DNA from: Isoetes taiwanensis
Lineage: Eukaryota; Streptophyta; Lycopodiopsida; Isoetales; Isoetaceae
Assembly (NCBI GenBank): GCA_021234155.1
Contig: JAJEKV010000006.1
Location: 13,780,902 to 13,844,901 of the forward strand
Reading direction: 5' to 3'
DNA length: 64,000 nucleotides
The notes below the pieces were generated by a model, which saw only the letters and a list, made by a program, of their open reading frames with translations, did not search any database and was not told the origin of the DNA. Position numbers and translations under genes: made by a program. Positions 11,096-22,599 of this stretch are shown one piece after another. Every line of letters begins with the position of its first letter. Within the stretch, counting starts at the first letter, position 1.

Positions 11096-12210
11096 CTAAG
11101 GCTTCTCCTTCCGGATCCTTCTAGCTAAATAGAGATCCTTGGACATCACTGTTACCCTCTTCGCATGAATGGCGCACAAGTTGCCTTCCTCGAAGAGCTG
11201 TACCAGCTCTGCCTCTGCTGCTTCTTGCAAGGATCGAACTGTTAGGTGTGTAACCCTGTAGTCGATCCGGAACTCCGGCATGATCTCCCGGAGGAGCCGT
11301 TCGAACGGCGCCTTCTAGATCAAGAGATTAGTGCACTGCTGAAAGTGCCTAATCTCTCGAAGCACCGGGCGTGCTTCGAGTTAGGTCCATAGTGGACCTT
11401 CTTCCGAGGCTCTGGCCGTGGTGGTGGTGGCTTCAGCTGGTTCTTTGGCTTGCTGCCCCTAACATACTTCTGTACATTTTGTTTGCAGTAACAATCATTG
11501 TACCTCTTCCATCTCCGGAGGTACTCCTAGTATACTTTCTTCCTCCTCTCAAATTCGCGGTCCTGCTTAAGCATGAACTCGCGTTCTCCTACCTTATATT
11601 TCTTCACTACCTTAGGGTGGACAGGCGTCGTGGTTGGATGTCTCCTTAACTTCCCCTTCTGCTTCCTCTTCCTCTTGGTTGCCACCTTCCTCTTGCTCGT
11701 CCTCCTCGTCGGTTGCCTTCCGACGGGTTCTTCGATGTGTATCATCCCTCGGGGCTGATCTTAGTCCCTTTTGGACCTCTTCTCCCTTCTCCGATCCTCG
11801 TCCTCCTTCTCCCGCTCCCTCTTCTTCCTGGCCGCTCGATCTTCCAGCCACTCCGCCATCTTCTCCTTCCCCTTCTTCTTATTGGGGTCAACCTGCGCTT
11901 GATGGTGCTCCTGCTGCTGCTACTGCTCTTCCTCCTACTGGTGCTCCTCCTCTTGGCTCAGCGAAAGCATGTCGAGCTCGACCATCTCGTCCGTTCTCTG
12001 GGTATCTCCCGACGAGCTGCTGGGCGCCACCTCATGGGAGGTGTGGAAGGTTTCGTCCGTGGAGCTGGACGAAACATTACGCTCCTCCTCCTCCCTCCTG
12101 GGCTTGAGGTGCTCCAGGATCTTTTTGCCGCTACCTGCTGTCGCCTGCACCATGGAAGGAGACTGCCTTGGGCTCCCGAACTTCCTTGCTATGCACTTGG
12201 TTCTAGCCAT
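11096..12210 (-). pseudogene. histone H3-like protein with long charged insertion (in-frame stops)
   Basis: Starts MARTKCIARKFGSPR, an H3 tail (canonical ARTKQTARKS) keeping R2, K4 and K9 contexts but losing T6 and S10. About 240 residues of Ser/Glu-rich and then Lys/Arg/Glu-rich sequence follow (EEEERNVSSSSTDE; REREKEDEDRRREKR; TSKRKVATKRKRKQKGK). The last 88 residues align gap-free to the H3 fold: LREIRHFQQCTNLLI-stop-[66 protein letters not shown]3 marker residues Cys110 and His113 are present, and loop 1 is not extended as it is in many CENH3s. One frameshift near 11370 and five in-frame stops (TAG or TAA) break it; each stop fits Gln. It could be a captured or retroposed H3 variant, or an unusual gene read through errors. 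Confidence 0.7.
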
Positions 12211-12280
12211 ATCTTACGGTTAAGAAAATGGATTAGCTTAAGCCTTAGGGTGAGTTAGAGAGAGTGGGACCCAAGAATGG

Positions 12281-12290
12281 TATTTAAAAA
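12281..12290 (-). promoter_or_regulatory. TATA-like box upstream of the H3-like frame
   Basis: Minus strand reads TTTTTAAATA about 70 bp upstream of the H3-like start codon. Position and composition fit a plant core promoter, but the area is AT-rich and chance is possible. Confidence 0.25.
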
Positions 12291-12299
12291 GGAAAGATT

Positions 12300-14229
12300 C
12301 TCCTAGGGCTAGGAATATTCTATCACCATTAATAGCCCTATTAATTAGCCCCCCCTATTAAATATCTGAACTATATATACACTTATCTTTAAAATTCGAA
12401 TTTCTGCTAATGGTTTGATGTGTTAATTATGGATTTGCGCCATTTTTCACCCGGGTATCGGATTGGGATGAGTCTTCAACCCATTTTGAAAATCCAGCCA
12501 GTGCCAAGTGTGAATAACCATGTGTGGACCTAAGATTCCCTGAAACTCATGAAGATTTACTCGTAGTGACATTGTTTGCAATGTCTTTCCAAGTCTCTAT
12601 TCACATTCATGGTAAACACACTATTAATGTCTTTGGAATAAGGATTTTAATAAGGCAATTTATACAGCAAGCTGATAGCCATAGATATAAAATGAGAAGT
12701 ATCGAATGGCCTAAAACTTTCAACCACAATAATGACCATGTCAAAAAATGAATCTAATCCAAATAGTGTGACCGCATGCAATTTGCAACAAAATATCAGA
12801 TGCCTTTATCTGCATACTATCTAAAAATAAATAAACATCTGTAAACTTTTACTAACTTGTATACCAAAATCCTCTATTTAGTTCTCCAAATGCACACCCC
12901 ATTGCGTTGCTGAGTAACAACATGAGAGATAGAGTTCCTCCATGGGAGAAGGCAATTGTAGTACACAGAAGCACACATGCAAATTGTGACATCTAGTTAG
13001 AAGCTTTATAAACGACCCCTCTTAAAAGTGTTCCTTTCATAGACAGATTGGTCTGTTGTCACACTTTGCAAAACATTTTTCAAGCTATTCCTAAAAGTTG
13101 GGACAATATACAGGTCATCACAAATGCCATAATTGAAACTCCAGGTTCTAGGGCATCAAGAAAGTATGCTTTACATTGTTGCGGAAAAGCCATGTGTATA
13201 TAGGCCCTAATTAGCCGAAATCTATTGATCCAGACTGATTCTTCATTGCATAACTATAGAAGTAACTGGCATTTGAACAAAGTGATAAAAAACAGTTGCA
13301 CTTTTTAGAAATCTTTAGTCGGTTTTATGTAGCCCTTCGATGCTGGTAGACCTAAAGCCATCAATCAAGAAAATTTTGCCCCAAAAAAAATCCTGCAAAC
13401 ACCTGCTTTGTTACTTAAGGTAAATATAAATATGGCTGGGCAAATCAATCGTTAGAGTAGAGGAGAGTTTCCAGACATTTTCTAATTTCTCTAGCTGTTG
13501 GATCAGAAAATAAGAGATCCAATGGCCAAAATAAATTTTTGAATGATGTGGCATACAATGGACAGGCTAGGATTGCAAGAATTGTTGTAGGGTGTTAGGC
13601 AAGCTTGCTTAAAAAAACAAAAAAGGAGACTGTGGCGATATGGTCTTTTTCATGCTATTTCGACTTCACACAAATCCATATAAGTGGGTTAGTTAGAGGA
13701 ATGTTTTGATACAAATGCGTCATTGAGCAAGCACTCTTTTATCACTAGAAACCAAGCCCGGGATTGTTGGATTATAAGATGTTTGTGCACATTTGTTCCC
13801 TTCTTTTTTGCCCTTTTCTGCTTTTCCATTTTTCTTTTTTCGTTTTTCCCTTTCCTTTCCCCTCCCTTTTTCCTTTACCTTTCTTCCCTTTTCCTAGGGT
13901 TTGTTCCACCGTTCTTGGCAATCTGATTCTACGGTTCTTGGCAATCTGATCTAGAAGGTCAATATGAGCTGTCTGATTTACATTTTGATTCACAACTAAC
14001 ATACACTAAAACTTTTATAATATAAATAAGAAGATATGGTGGACTAAAAATGGGTCAATCCTAAAGATTTGGAACCCAAAAAATTGATGATAACATTGGC
14101 TCCCCTTTTTTAACTCAAGGACCATGAGGGTTGTCTTAAGCCAATCTTGGCAATCCACAAAATTGTGTTAAGACGATCCACAAATATGAGGTGACTTGTT
14201 GACTACACAAGGGATTGGCTTAACCCAAT
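12300..14229. other. no gene seen; pyrimidine-rich tract
   Basis: AT-rich DNA without a supported gene. 13795-13905 is a C/T-rich tract on the plus strand, giving a spurious Lys-rich open frame on the minus strand. Nothing recognised elsewhere. Confidence 0.4.
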
Positions 14230-14470
14230 CCAATAGAGAATTTTGTGAGATTCAAGAGCACATGGTAGTGAATTGGCCTAAGCCAGTCCATTTCACATCA
14301 GCAAAGCCAATGCCTAGTAATTTGATGATTGGCTTAAGGCAATCCCGTGGTTCCTCAGGTTAAAAGGGAAAGCCAATAAAATAGGCGCCAATGCCTAGTA
14401 ATTTTGATGATTGGCTTAAGGCAATCCCGTGGTTCCTCAGGTTAAAAGGGAAAGCCAATAAAATAGGTGC
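14230..14470. repeat. tandem duplication (~79-bp unit) and TTGGCTTAAGCCAA-like motifs
   Basis: The block 'gccaatgcctagtaattt' ... 'aaagccaataaaatagg' occurs twice in a row (about 14308-14388 and 14389-14467) with almost no change. The surrounding 14125-14345 carries several near-palindromic words (attggcttaacccaat, ttggcctaagccagtc, attggcttaaggcaatc). Confidence 0.75.
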
Positions 14471-15014
14471 GAAAGAATGGGAGATGGGCAAATGTTGGTC
14501 AAATTTAAACACCTATTGTACTTCGCACATCTATGTAGTCTAGATTATTATATAGCCTAGTACTTCTTCATTGAGTGAGCAGCATATAGTCACTCTCTCT
14601 AATTCTCTTCTCTTGATTAGCAACATCACGTTATATAAGGGGACCATATTCCCTGACAAAACATAACTACAAACATAAGCTTAAACCCCGCAGGAGTGCT
14701 AATTTTCCTTTTTATGGTAAGAACATCTATTTCTACTTATGATAGATTTGAGCATATTCAGTCGAGCCCTATACAAAAAGAAAGACTTCTCGATTCAATG
14801 TCCAGACTTGAAATGGTCCTCAACAACCAGATTAGAAGAATTATCACAAATAGTCACAAGAAGCAGCCCTTCTCACAATTCTTTTGACTACCCTTCCAAA
14901 ATATAGCCCTGAGACAGACAGATTTATCTCAACTCACTCTTGAGCTGGAAAATTTATCTGCAACTAAAAATTTTCCAGCAAATGCATGCAAAATTACCCA
15001 ATGGGTCTCTCTTA

Positions 15015-18000
15015 TTAATGGGCAAACTCAACAGGGCTGTTCTTACGAAGCAAAGACTGTCTAGGACCAAAATCAAAATCTGTATGTAAATGCTGATAAG
15101 CTGCAGCTTCAGGATTGAACCTTGGTGTTTGAATGAACTGCAAAACGAAAGCTTTCTCATGTTAATAGCAATAAAACGATAATAAACAGGCTAGGTATAG
15201 CTTCTGAACATATATATTGCAAGCAAAGCAACATCCATGGTAATGATGATAATATATATGGTCTATATATATACACCTGGAGAAAAAGGGACAGAATTCT
15301 TTGCCGCAGTCCTGTTAGGGATTTAGCAGGCCGATTGCGGTACATAAGATCAGCTTCTCTTTCTATTAAACTCAAAATTTCCTTTGCCAGCGGGAAATCA
15401 AATTCTTGAACAGTCCATTTCACATATCCAAGGACACCCATACGCTCATCTACTGATGCATAGTCTTTCTCAAGTGCTAAATATAGCTGCAAAAGATTCA
15501 TCCTGAATTTCCCGTTAGATAACTCTCTTCAAAATGGGTGCAGTTTAATTTGCAATTGGAAGTCGTCATATTACATGCATCAGATCAGAAGCCCGTGTCG
15601 TTCCTGGCGTTCGAACATGCACAAACTTTCCATTTGATAATTCCCAAATTTTAGGTGCACACATCTTGAGCATTATTTTATTTAGGCATTCCTTGTGGTT
15701 TTCTTTTGCCGCTATCTTTTTCAGCTTCTCAATTGCCTCCAGAAGCTTAAGCTCCTGCATTGCAAACATCGATTAGATTAGCCATGTACTCACCTCATAA
15801 AAGCAACTTCCAAGCTTTAACTCAGAAACATTGTCACACCTTAAACAGCAGCTCTTTGAGAGCGTTAACTCTTTCTGCATGGTCAAGCTGTCTTGAATTT
15901 ATTTTATTGAGTTCCTGCTCGTCAAAAAATGTGTAAATGAAGAGCACGTTTAACCTTAACCCTGGGCGCACTTATCAAGAAGTTATTGAGAAGAAAGTTT
16001 TAAAGTTAAAAAACCGAGGCATTCTAATATGAGTTTATCTCATGTGATTTTCAAAGATCAAGTTCAGGTTAAAATCCATTGAAAGCTCATTGAAAGTTAT
16101 GAGTTGCTAAACTTCGACAATGTTTTCTAGCAACTCATAATTACAGTTTGTCTCATTGCTTATTGTATTGAATATATGATAGACTATGGATGGGAATTCG
16201 AAGGTCATGGGTCTGGAGATAAAGCTGGAGATCTTTACTTAAGCATCTTTAGCATGCTAGGTTCAGGGATGTCATGCTTGTCATCTGATTAAGCAGACAC
16301 AAAGAGCAAAGCGTTCATTGAAGTTGGAACAGTTTAACTTGTATTGCAGGCTTAACACCTTATAAATATATTTTGCAATATTTTGTCTTGAGACCAAATG
16401 CTTAAGATTCCATCTCTTTTTTCAAAATCAGACAGATAAAAAGATCAAAGTCTTTCAGACAGACATCTTGCCAATAATAATCTAATGAATAACCAGATAT
16501 ATTGTGCAAATAAAGTTGACAATATTATATGCACATGCCCAAAATGGGGCCGCGCTCAAGTATAGGACTTTGCAAACAAACATTGCGCACCACACTTTTA
16601 GCATGAAGCTCTATTAACTGCTGCATACGTTGCAAATTGGCCTTCTGTCTTGGAAGCATACGCTAGGATGTTTGGCTATCTGATAGGGCAGCAGAGAAAA
16701 GCTGAGGTAAATTGGTTGATCGAGCTGTAAATGGCATTTTCTATAGGATATCCTTAGTGTTCAATTTGTTAACTGCCAAAGTGCACATTAGCGGAGTCCC
16801 CAGGTTAAAGTGATCATCATTTGTCTGGTTATACCACCAAAATTCAGACGAGCAGGACCTTCCATGTTCATATAAGGCACAATAGAGGACCCATATAATT
16901 TCTGAATTCCTGAAATCCCAAGAAATTGCAACTTGCAGCCTTATCTTTAGCACTTTCAGATTCTCCTCCACATCTCATTGCCTCCAGGCAACGGTAAGTG
17001 TAACTACACTTTTGTGACTCAAAACTGGATTGATGCAATTAAAGAGAGTATGAAATGTTCGTGAAGAATGGCACTTGAAAATTGGTTTTAAGAGCTAGAA
17101 TCAGTATATTGAGTTGCATGTATTTCTAAAATGAGATTCCAGTCAGATGGTTCATTATCAAAACTCTCAAACAGCACGAAATAATTCAGAGGTGTTTGCA
17201 ACTATCACTTTGACTGCAAGCAAAGCTTGTGACAAATGAATTTCAATAGCGCATTTTCAAACAGTGACTTAAATAGACATTTAAATGGAGTATGCAAAGG
17301 GATTAGGGATGTACTGAACTATGGAACATATAGCATGCAAGCCTTGAAATGTTTTATATGGCTACACTTTTTGCTGGCTCAAGGATCAGTTGATCAGGCA
17401 GATCCTTGACAAAGATCTTGAATGCCAGTATTGAATGGTCTGCCATATACAGCTTACTCTCGCAAATTATATTAGGAACTATTGGACTGAGCTCTATGTG
17501 ACAAGCTATAAACTCCTTTGGTACAGGTTGTCAAGCTTGTTCTTGATGCAATGGAGAAGAGGACAATGCCACATTAAATAGACGTGGTCAAGGGAATTAA
17601 TTTTGGTTAAATAAAACGCACGGCCAGAAGTCGTAATGGCAAAATTCTGTTCACAGAATGGTAATGTTGCCAAATGGGAAGTAAAATTCAGATATTGGAA
17701 CTTCCAGATGGATAGAAGTATGGAGCAGCTATAGAAGATGCTTGCCCAAAGTTCTCACCTATCATGAAATTGAGGTTAGCAAACAATTTGGAATGTCTTA
17801 CATGCAATGGGTACTGAGGCTACAAAAAACCAAATTCAACTACATGGATGGTCACCAATTCAACCACATGGATGGTCACCTAGGCACTACACCAGGTGAA
17901 GATGGACCAAGTTAGAAGACTATGTGCCTGATTACCTCCTAGGCACTACACCAGGTGAAGATGGACCAAGTTAGTAGACTATGTGCCTGATTACCTGCAA

Positions 18001-19821
18001 ATACCATGCTTCCAGCTCCACATAAAGAATACCAAAATCTGCAGGCTTCCTTGGATTCAACCGCCGTTCAAAGTCACGCTTCAGAGTTTCCTCAAGCTCA
18101 AGTTTCTGTTTCTTCTCTTGTTCTTCAAAGAACTGGAAACAATTGAAAAAAAGTGAACTGTTAACAAGCCAGAATCCTATGACCACTTTTTAGCACTGCA
18201 ACGGGCCAAGAGCATCCCTACCGTTTTCCTCATTTGCATATATTTCCTCAACCTTCTAGCATTACGATGTGCAATCCACCTACGTACACACTTTTGTATT
18301 ACAATAGAAGCTAACCTACGCCTTTCTTCCCACTCTATAGAATCCACATATCTTCCAGGAATACGAATATAATCATAACTCCAATCAAGTACAAGATCAC
18401 GCCGATCCATTTGAGTGCAAGCCTCCCGAATTGTATTGCAGCATTGATTTCTCAACAATGATAGTTGTGTTTGTCTAGTAAACATCTCTACTGGAGTTGC
18501 CTCCTTCGATTTTTCTTTTGCCTGCTGTGCTGCATTGAGGTATTTGACTCCTGCAATGCATGTGTTATTGATGTGTTGCAACTTAGAACAGTGACAACAT
18601 TGTCGAGTACATTCTATAAACAGCATAAAAATTGGCGGTTAAGAGCTCTTAACCATATCGTTGCATGTGGGTGGTTTAAATGGCAATAGAAACAAAATAA
18701 TCATGCACATTTATAAGTGATTTCAACTCACCAGTCTGTTTGTTGAAATAACCACCCAAGAATGGCTTTGGAGTCATTTCCTGATAATCTAACTGGGTAC
18801 CAAAAGATTTCTCATGTTTTTCCTTACGTTGTGCTGCTATGCCACTCTGTTTCTCCGCTTGTTCTGCTTCAACAGTGCTAGGCTTATCCACATCCTTTGG
18901 GTCCACAACGCTCTGTTCTTCCACAGATTTTGGTTCCACACTGCTCTGTTCTTCCACAGATTTTGGTTCCACCCTGCTCCCTTCTTCCACAAGTTTAGAT
19001 TCCATGTTGCTCTGTTCTTCTGCAGTCCCTTGTTGGGGGCTTGTCGGCCTAATAACTTCAGTCTTCCGGGGACTCATTGACCTTCCAATGGTCCTCCGGG
19101 GACTCATCGACCTACCAACTTCAGTCTTTCGGGGACTCATTGCTCTAACAACTTCCGTCCTTCGGGGGCTCATCGACCTAACGATTTCAGTCTTTCTCTT
19201 TTGCAGGCTTGTTCGCCTAGCAATTTTCCTTTTAGAAGCTTCAACGGGTTCCAAAATAACCTCCACCTGATCCGACGAAGCAATCTTGAAGGAAAGCTTT
19301 ACAAAATTTGATTCTATATCCTTTTCCTGAGAAGTGGTAGCCTTTCTCTCCTCAACAACAGTTTGTCCTTCAACAAGAGAAGTTATTTCAAAATTTGATG
19401 CTGTGTCTTTTTCCTGAGAAGTGGCGGCCTTGTTCTCCTCAACACCAGTTTTCTCCTCAATAGGAAAAGTAACCACCGGATTTGATGCTACATCCTTTTC
19501 CCCAGAAGTAGAAGCCTTGGTCTCCTCAACATCAGTTTTTTCTTCAATAAGAGAAGCAACCACCGGATTTGATGCTACATCCTTTTCCCCAGAAGCGGCA
19601 GCCTTGCTATTCTCAATATCAGTTTTTTCTTCAACAGGAGAAGTGACCACTGGATTTGATGCTGCATCTTTTTCCTCAGAAGAGACAGCCTTACTCTGCT
19701 CAGCATCAATTTTTTCTTCAACAGGAGAAGTTATTACTGGAGTCAGAGCAGCTTCATCATCTTCAGGCTTATCCACTGGAGTCATATTGTTGGATGACTC
19801 AAGCCTATATTCGGAAGCCAT
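15015..19821 (-). CDS. IQUB-like (IQ motif and ubiquitin-like domain) ciliary protein, 7 exons
   Basis: Exons: 19821-18732, 18550-18222, 18132-17995, 15914-15840, 15754-15575, 15486-15277, 15137-15015; all introns GT..AG. Conserved parts match vertebrate IQUB in order: KPFLGGYFNKQTG; IRIPGRYVDSIEWEERR; IQ motif SIVIQKCVRRWIAHRNARR; RRLNPRKPADFGILYVELEA; ELNKINSRQLDHAERVNALK; MCAPKIWELSNGK; VDERMGVLGYVKWTVQEF; EREADLMYR; TGLRQRILSLFLQ; FIQTPRFNPEA. IQUB belongs to radial-spoke/axonemal machinery of motile cilia, so in a plant it implies flagellated sperm. The N-terminal 230 residues hold about six acidic repeats of about 33 residues (core SPVEEKTDVEE...EKDVASNPVV), then five RRTEV.R.MSP repeats (basic Ser-Pro motifs, possibly microtubule-binding). 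No ubiquitin-like domain was recognised in the N-terminal region, and the Cys-rich C-terminus of animal IQUB is missing. Confidence 0.82.
16560..16990 (-). other. possible coding remnant in IQUB intron 3
   Basis: The ~2.1-kb intron between exons 3 and 4 holds minus-strand frames that look protein-like: in the second genomic copy TARSTNLPQLFSAAYQIAK is followed by RMQQLIELHAKS, while here it is broken by indels. The adjacent frame has EENLKVLKIRLQVAISW. They do not match IQUB. They may be an alternative exon or an inserted gene scrap; not identified. Confidence 0.25.
17879..17996. repeat. 59-bp tandem duplication at the IQUB exon 3 splice donor
   Basis: 'ctaggcactacaccaggtga'...'tgcctgattacct' occurs twice with one base different. 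On the minus strand each copy begins AG|GTAATCAGGCACATAG, so the true donor at 17995/17994 has a duplicate 59 bp into the intron. Present in both genomic copies (also about 62640-62757). Confidence 0.85.
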
Positions 19822-19883
19822 GGTTTCAACTGCTTGTAAACTAATGAATTATTTTAAGAAATTGAAGAATCCAACTCAGAAAA

Positions 19884-21480
19884 TTAACGAAGAATCTGTG
19901 GGCAGAAGCCCAATTGTATCCCCCTAGCAAGCCCACATTCGTGGCAAAAGAGGGCATCATTTTGGCTTGTGTTCCTTTTTGCCCTATCTTCGTCACCTGG
20001 AATTGTGATTGGAATAATAAGATCATAAAAAAGGGCTGTTTCTGTTTTTTTATCTATATAAAATAGACATGTTACAGAGACATGGAATGAGTGAGGCAAT
20101 ATAATGAATCAAGAACAATTTATCTTTCATAAATACAAGTCCATGAGCAACAAAAAAACAGCATATCATATGTGGAGCAATAGCTCCGCTGCAAATATAT
20201 AGAAGATGGCTTGCTGCAGATATTTTGCTTGTTTCTGGTTCATTCAATATATAGTATACAAAACGCAAGAGTAGAAACTAAACATAAATACATTACAACA
20301 AAGCTTAAAAGGGACATCTGTAGATGATTAGCCAGTATAAAAAAGTTCTCACAAGGCCATATTCTAGAAAATAAAAATAGATGCTTTGAAATTTTGTTGC
20401 AAGTAACATGCTTTGTTTATACAAGGATTGACACACTCTAATAATATTTGGATTTGACGGAGAGAGGAGCATATCTAATTACTTGAGATTGCTAACAAGA
20501 ACAAGCAAAAGATTGCCACCAGTCAAAACAAGAAAGAAGAAGCATTTCATACCTCGTTGTTTCTTTATTCTCTGCTTGCGTTTCTGCCCCAGTCCTTGAA
20601 TATCAGATGTGTATTCTGCATATGGTGAAGATTATCGTAATGAAAATATCATACCAGTAAAATGTTGCTTTGTCAGGGCGAAGCCACTAAACATGTAAAC
20701 ATGTAAGGTATTTCGCGTGTAGATGACAGACACTAAAGCCCAAACCCAGGTTAAAGTAATGTAAAACATCTGAAAGACATTTGATAATACCCAAGAACAT
20801 CCTAAGATATTCATGCACTAGCTCCACTTTGTTCCAAACTATTAATCATCAGCATTATGTTCGAAGTGGCAAAATTACCAGTTATTTAGTAGCAGAATTG
20901 AACCGCTTAAGGACCAGGTAGTAAGATATACAATATTTCAGTTATTATTCATAGGCAGTAGCATTCACAACAACAGAATGAAACCATTTTGGAGTCTAAC
21001 AGGCATGTTTTTCTAACCTCTTAGGCAAGGACAATAAATCATTATCAAAGCCAGTGGCAACAATTAACATCACAATGGAATGCAGCAGTAAGCCAAATAC
21101 ATGTTATCATTTATTCTCTGCTGTAGGTCTGCATTTGAATAGAGAGTATAAGAAAGTATCAATCAAACAACAACTCAGGTCATACATAATCAAGTTCAAA
21201 CTCTTATTGCAGATATCCAGACGAAGTCATAAATACCCAGATCATAAGGATAGTTTATTATTGATTTCATAGGCATATAACAAGCTTAACGTTTTTAGTA
21301 CACTAGCATATGTTTCTTTATAATTAAATCTGAAACATTGAATCATTAGAAGGTAACAAAGCTTACTTAACTCGCTCCGATCCAGAACAACTGCTCCACC
21401 GAATGGAAATGCTTTATTCTCCGAATCACGAAATGCCTGATTCAATTCTCCGTCCAAACTTTCAAATCCGCTGCTCTCCT
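19884..21480 (-). CDS. small protein with CxxC motif, unknown function, 3 exons seen
   Basis: Read on the minus strand as three exons with consensus splice sites: about 21480-21370 (FESLDGELNQAFRDSENKAF, PFGGAVVLDRSEL), about 20616-20552 (YTSDIQGLGQKRKQRIKKQR) and about 19998-19884 (DEDRAKRNTSQNDALFCHEC, GLARGIQLGFCPQILR, stop). Joins are in phase (RG|D across the last intron). A basic KRKQR(I)KKQR patch is followed by CHEC and a later Cys, which could form part of a zinc-binding site. I do not recognise the family. No ATG was found in the first exon, so an upstream exon or the true start is missing. Its stop lies only 62 bp upstream of the IQUB start codon on the same strand, so the two may share a transcript or the IQUB promoter may lie inside this gene. 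Confidence 0.45.
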
Positions 21481-22490
21481 CTTCCTGAACGTGGCTGCCC
21501 TAAGAATCTCCTTCGTGGCTGCTTCTTGCAGGGGTTTCCTCCGCCGATCTCTAGATCATGTGCTTCGTGGCTGAACCCTTTCTTCCCCAAAACGTGGCCA
21601 CCCTAAGAATCGCCTGCAAAACGTTTTTCTTCAAGGCATTTAGGCTAGGGCTTTCCATGACAACCCTTAGATTAGACTTCAGTAAACAATCTCGACCACC
21701 CTTTAATATTTTTAGCACTTCTCTTCAGCTAATGGACATTTGGGATTGCCCGGAGGTCAAACCCTTGGGACGTGAGTTGATGGAATTGTGTGATGTCCCA
21801 TTTTGAGGGCCCATACTGAAAACCTATGTTGCATTATGTGGTGTTAGTGAGGGGCTCCTTTGCCATCGATTCTTGTGAGTGAGATGGCGTTAGACGCCCT
21901 CTGACCCACCATTGTGCTTCTCCATTGGCGTGGATATGCATGAAGAAGCATTTAGAGTAGCTATCGTCATTCGACCTTTTTCTGGCTTGAACAACAGGAA
22001 TAGATGAGGCAAGCCTTGGAAGGACGATTGAAGGGGTTTTCAATATCTAACCTCTAATGTGCAAGGTTGAGTTATTTATGGAGCTTATTTAGAAGACCCT
22101 CAGTTTTCCTTGGATTTGTAATCCCTTTGAGCATATCATCCTTAAAAACTAGGGGATCTCAAAAGGGGGTTTTGAAATAGGTCTTAATGATGATTCTGGA
22201 AGGATATCAACTCATTTCCCAGCAATTCAGCCTCTACTTCAATCAATAAGATCGTTCTAAAGTAAATGGTAATTGTTGGACAACCCACACTGCGATGACA
22301 CCCTGTTTCTGGTAATTATAAATGGCAAGTGCGCTTTCCATTTGACCTAATGGAAATGTTTGAAATTATACAAGCTTTTGGTTGTGTGTATAATCGATCA
22401 ATGCAGGGCCTATGGTTGAATTGGTTAGTTTTACATGAAGGAAATCAATTCGATGATGTTATATATTCCACAACAATATCTTATGTGTCT

Positions 22491-22554
22491 GGGTGTTTGG
22501 TCTAGTGGTAACACACTAGTTCTAGCAACTAGAGATCTCAAGTTCGAGACTGTC
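22491..22554 (+). other. tRNA-like SINE head (copy A)
   Basis: GGGTGTTTGGTCTAGTGG (box A-like) is followed about 32 bases later by AAGTTCGAGACT (box B-like), giving internal RNA polymerase III promoter spacing as in tRNA-derived SINEs. No complete cloverleaf was demonstrated, so this is not called as a functional tRNA. Confidence 0.5.
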
Positions 22555-22599
22555 CAAGATCGCACTTTGAACTGTTGGACGTCAAATCCCACAGATGTA

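Larger units (their letters stand above)
14630..19240. repeat. segmental direct duplication, copy 1 (partner 59391-64000)
   Basis: The whole block, introns included, is repeated in the same orientation 44.7 kb away. Homology starts abruptly at 'gttatataagg' (14630 / 59391) and still continues at the window end. Differences are mainly one- to few-base indels. Confidence 0.95.

Noticed and set aside
11096-12210. Calling the H3-like frame a centromeric CENH3
   Set aside because: The fold aligns without the longer loop 1 seen in many CENH3s, and the tail is H3-like; the insertion is not a known CENH3 feature.
11634-12258. Plus-strand Leu/Pro/Ser-rich open frames up to 181 codons
   Set aside because: Antisense of the Glu/Lys-rich part of the H3-like frame; composition explains them.
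13772-14002. Lys/Gly-rich minus-strand open frame
   Set aside because: It reads through a pyrimidine-rich tract; low complexity, no homology recognised.
18814-19927. Long plus-strand open frames rich in Phe/Ser across 18814-19927
   Set aside because: They are antisense shadows of the repetitive IQUB exon 1; the minus-strand frame has the family match and splice sites.
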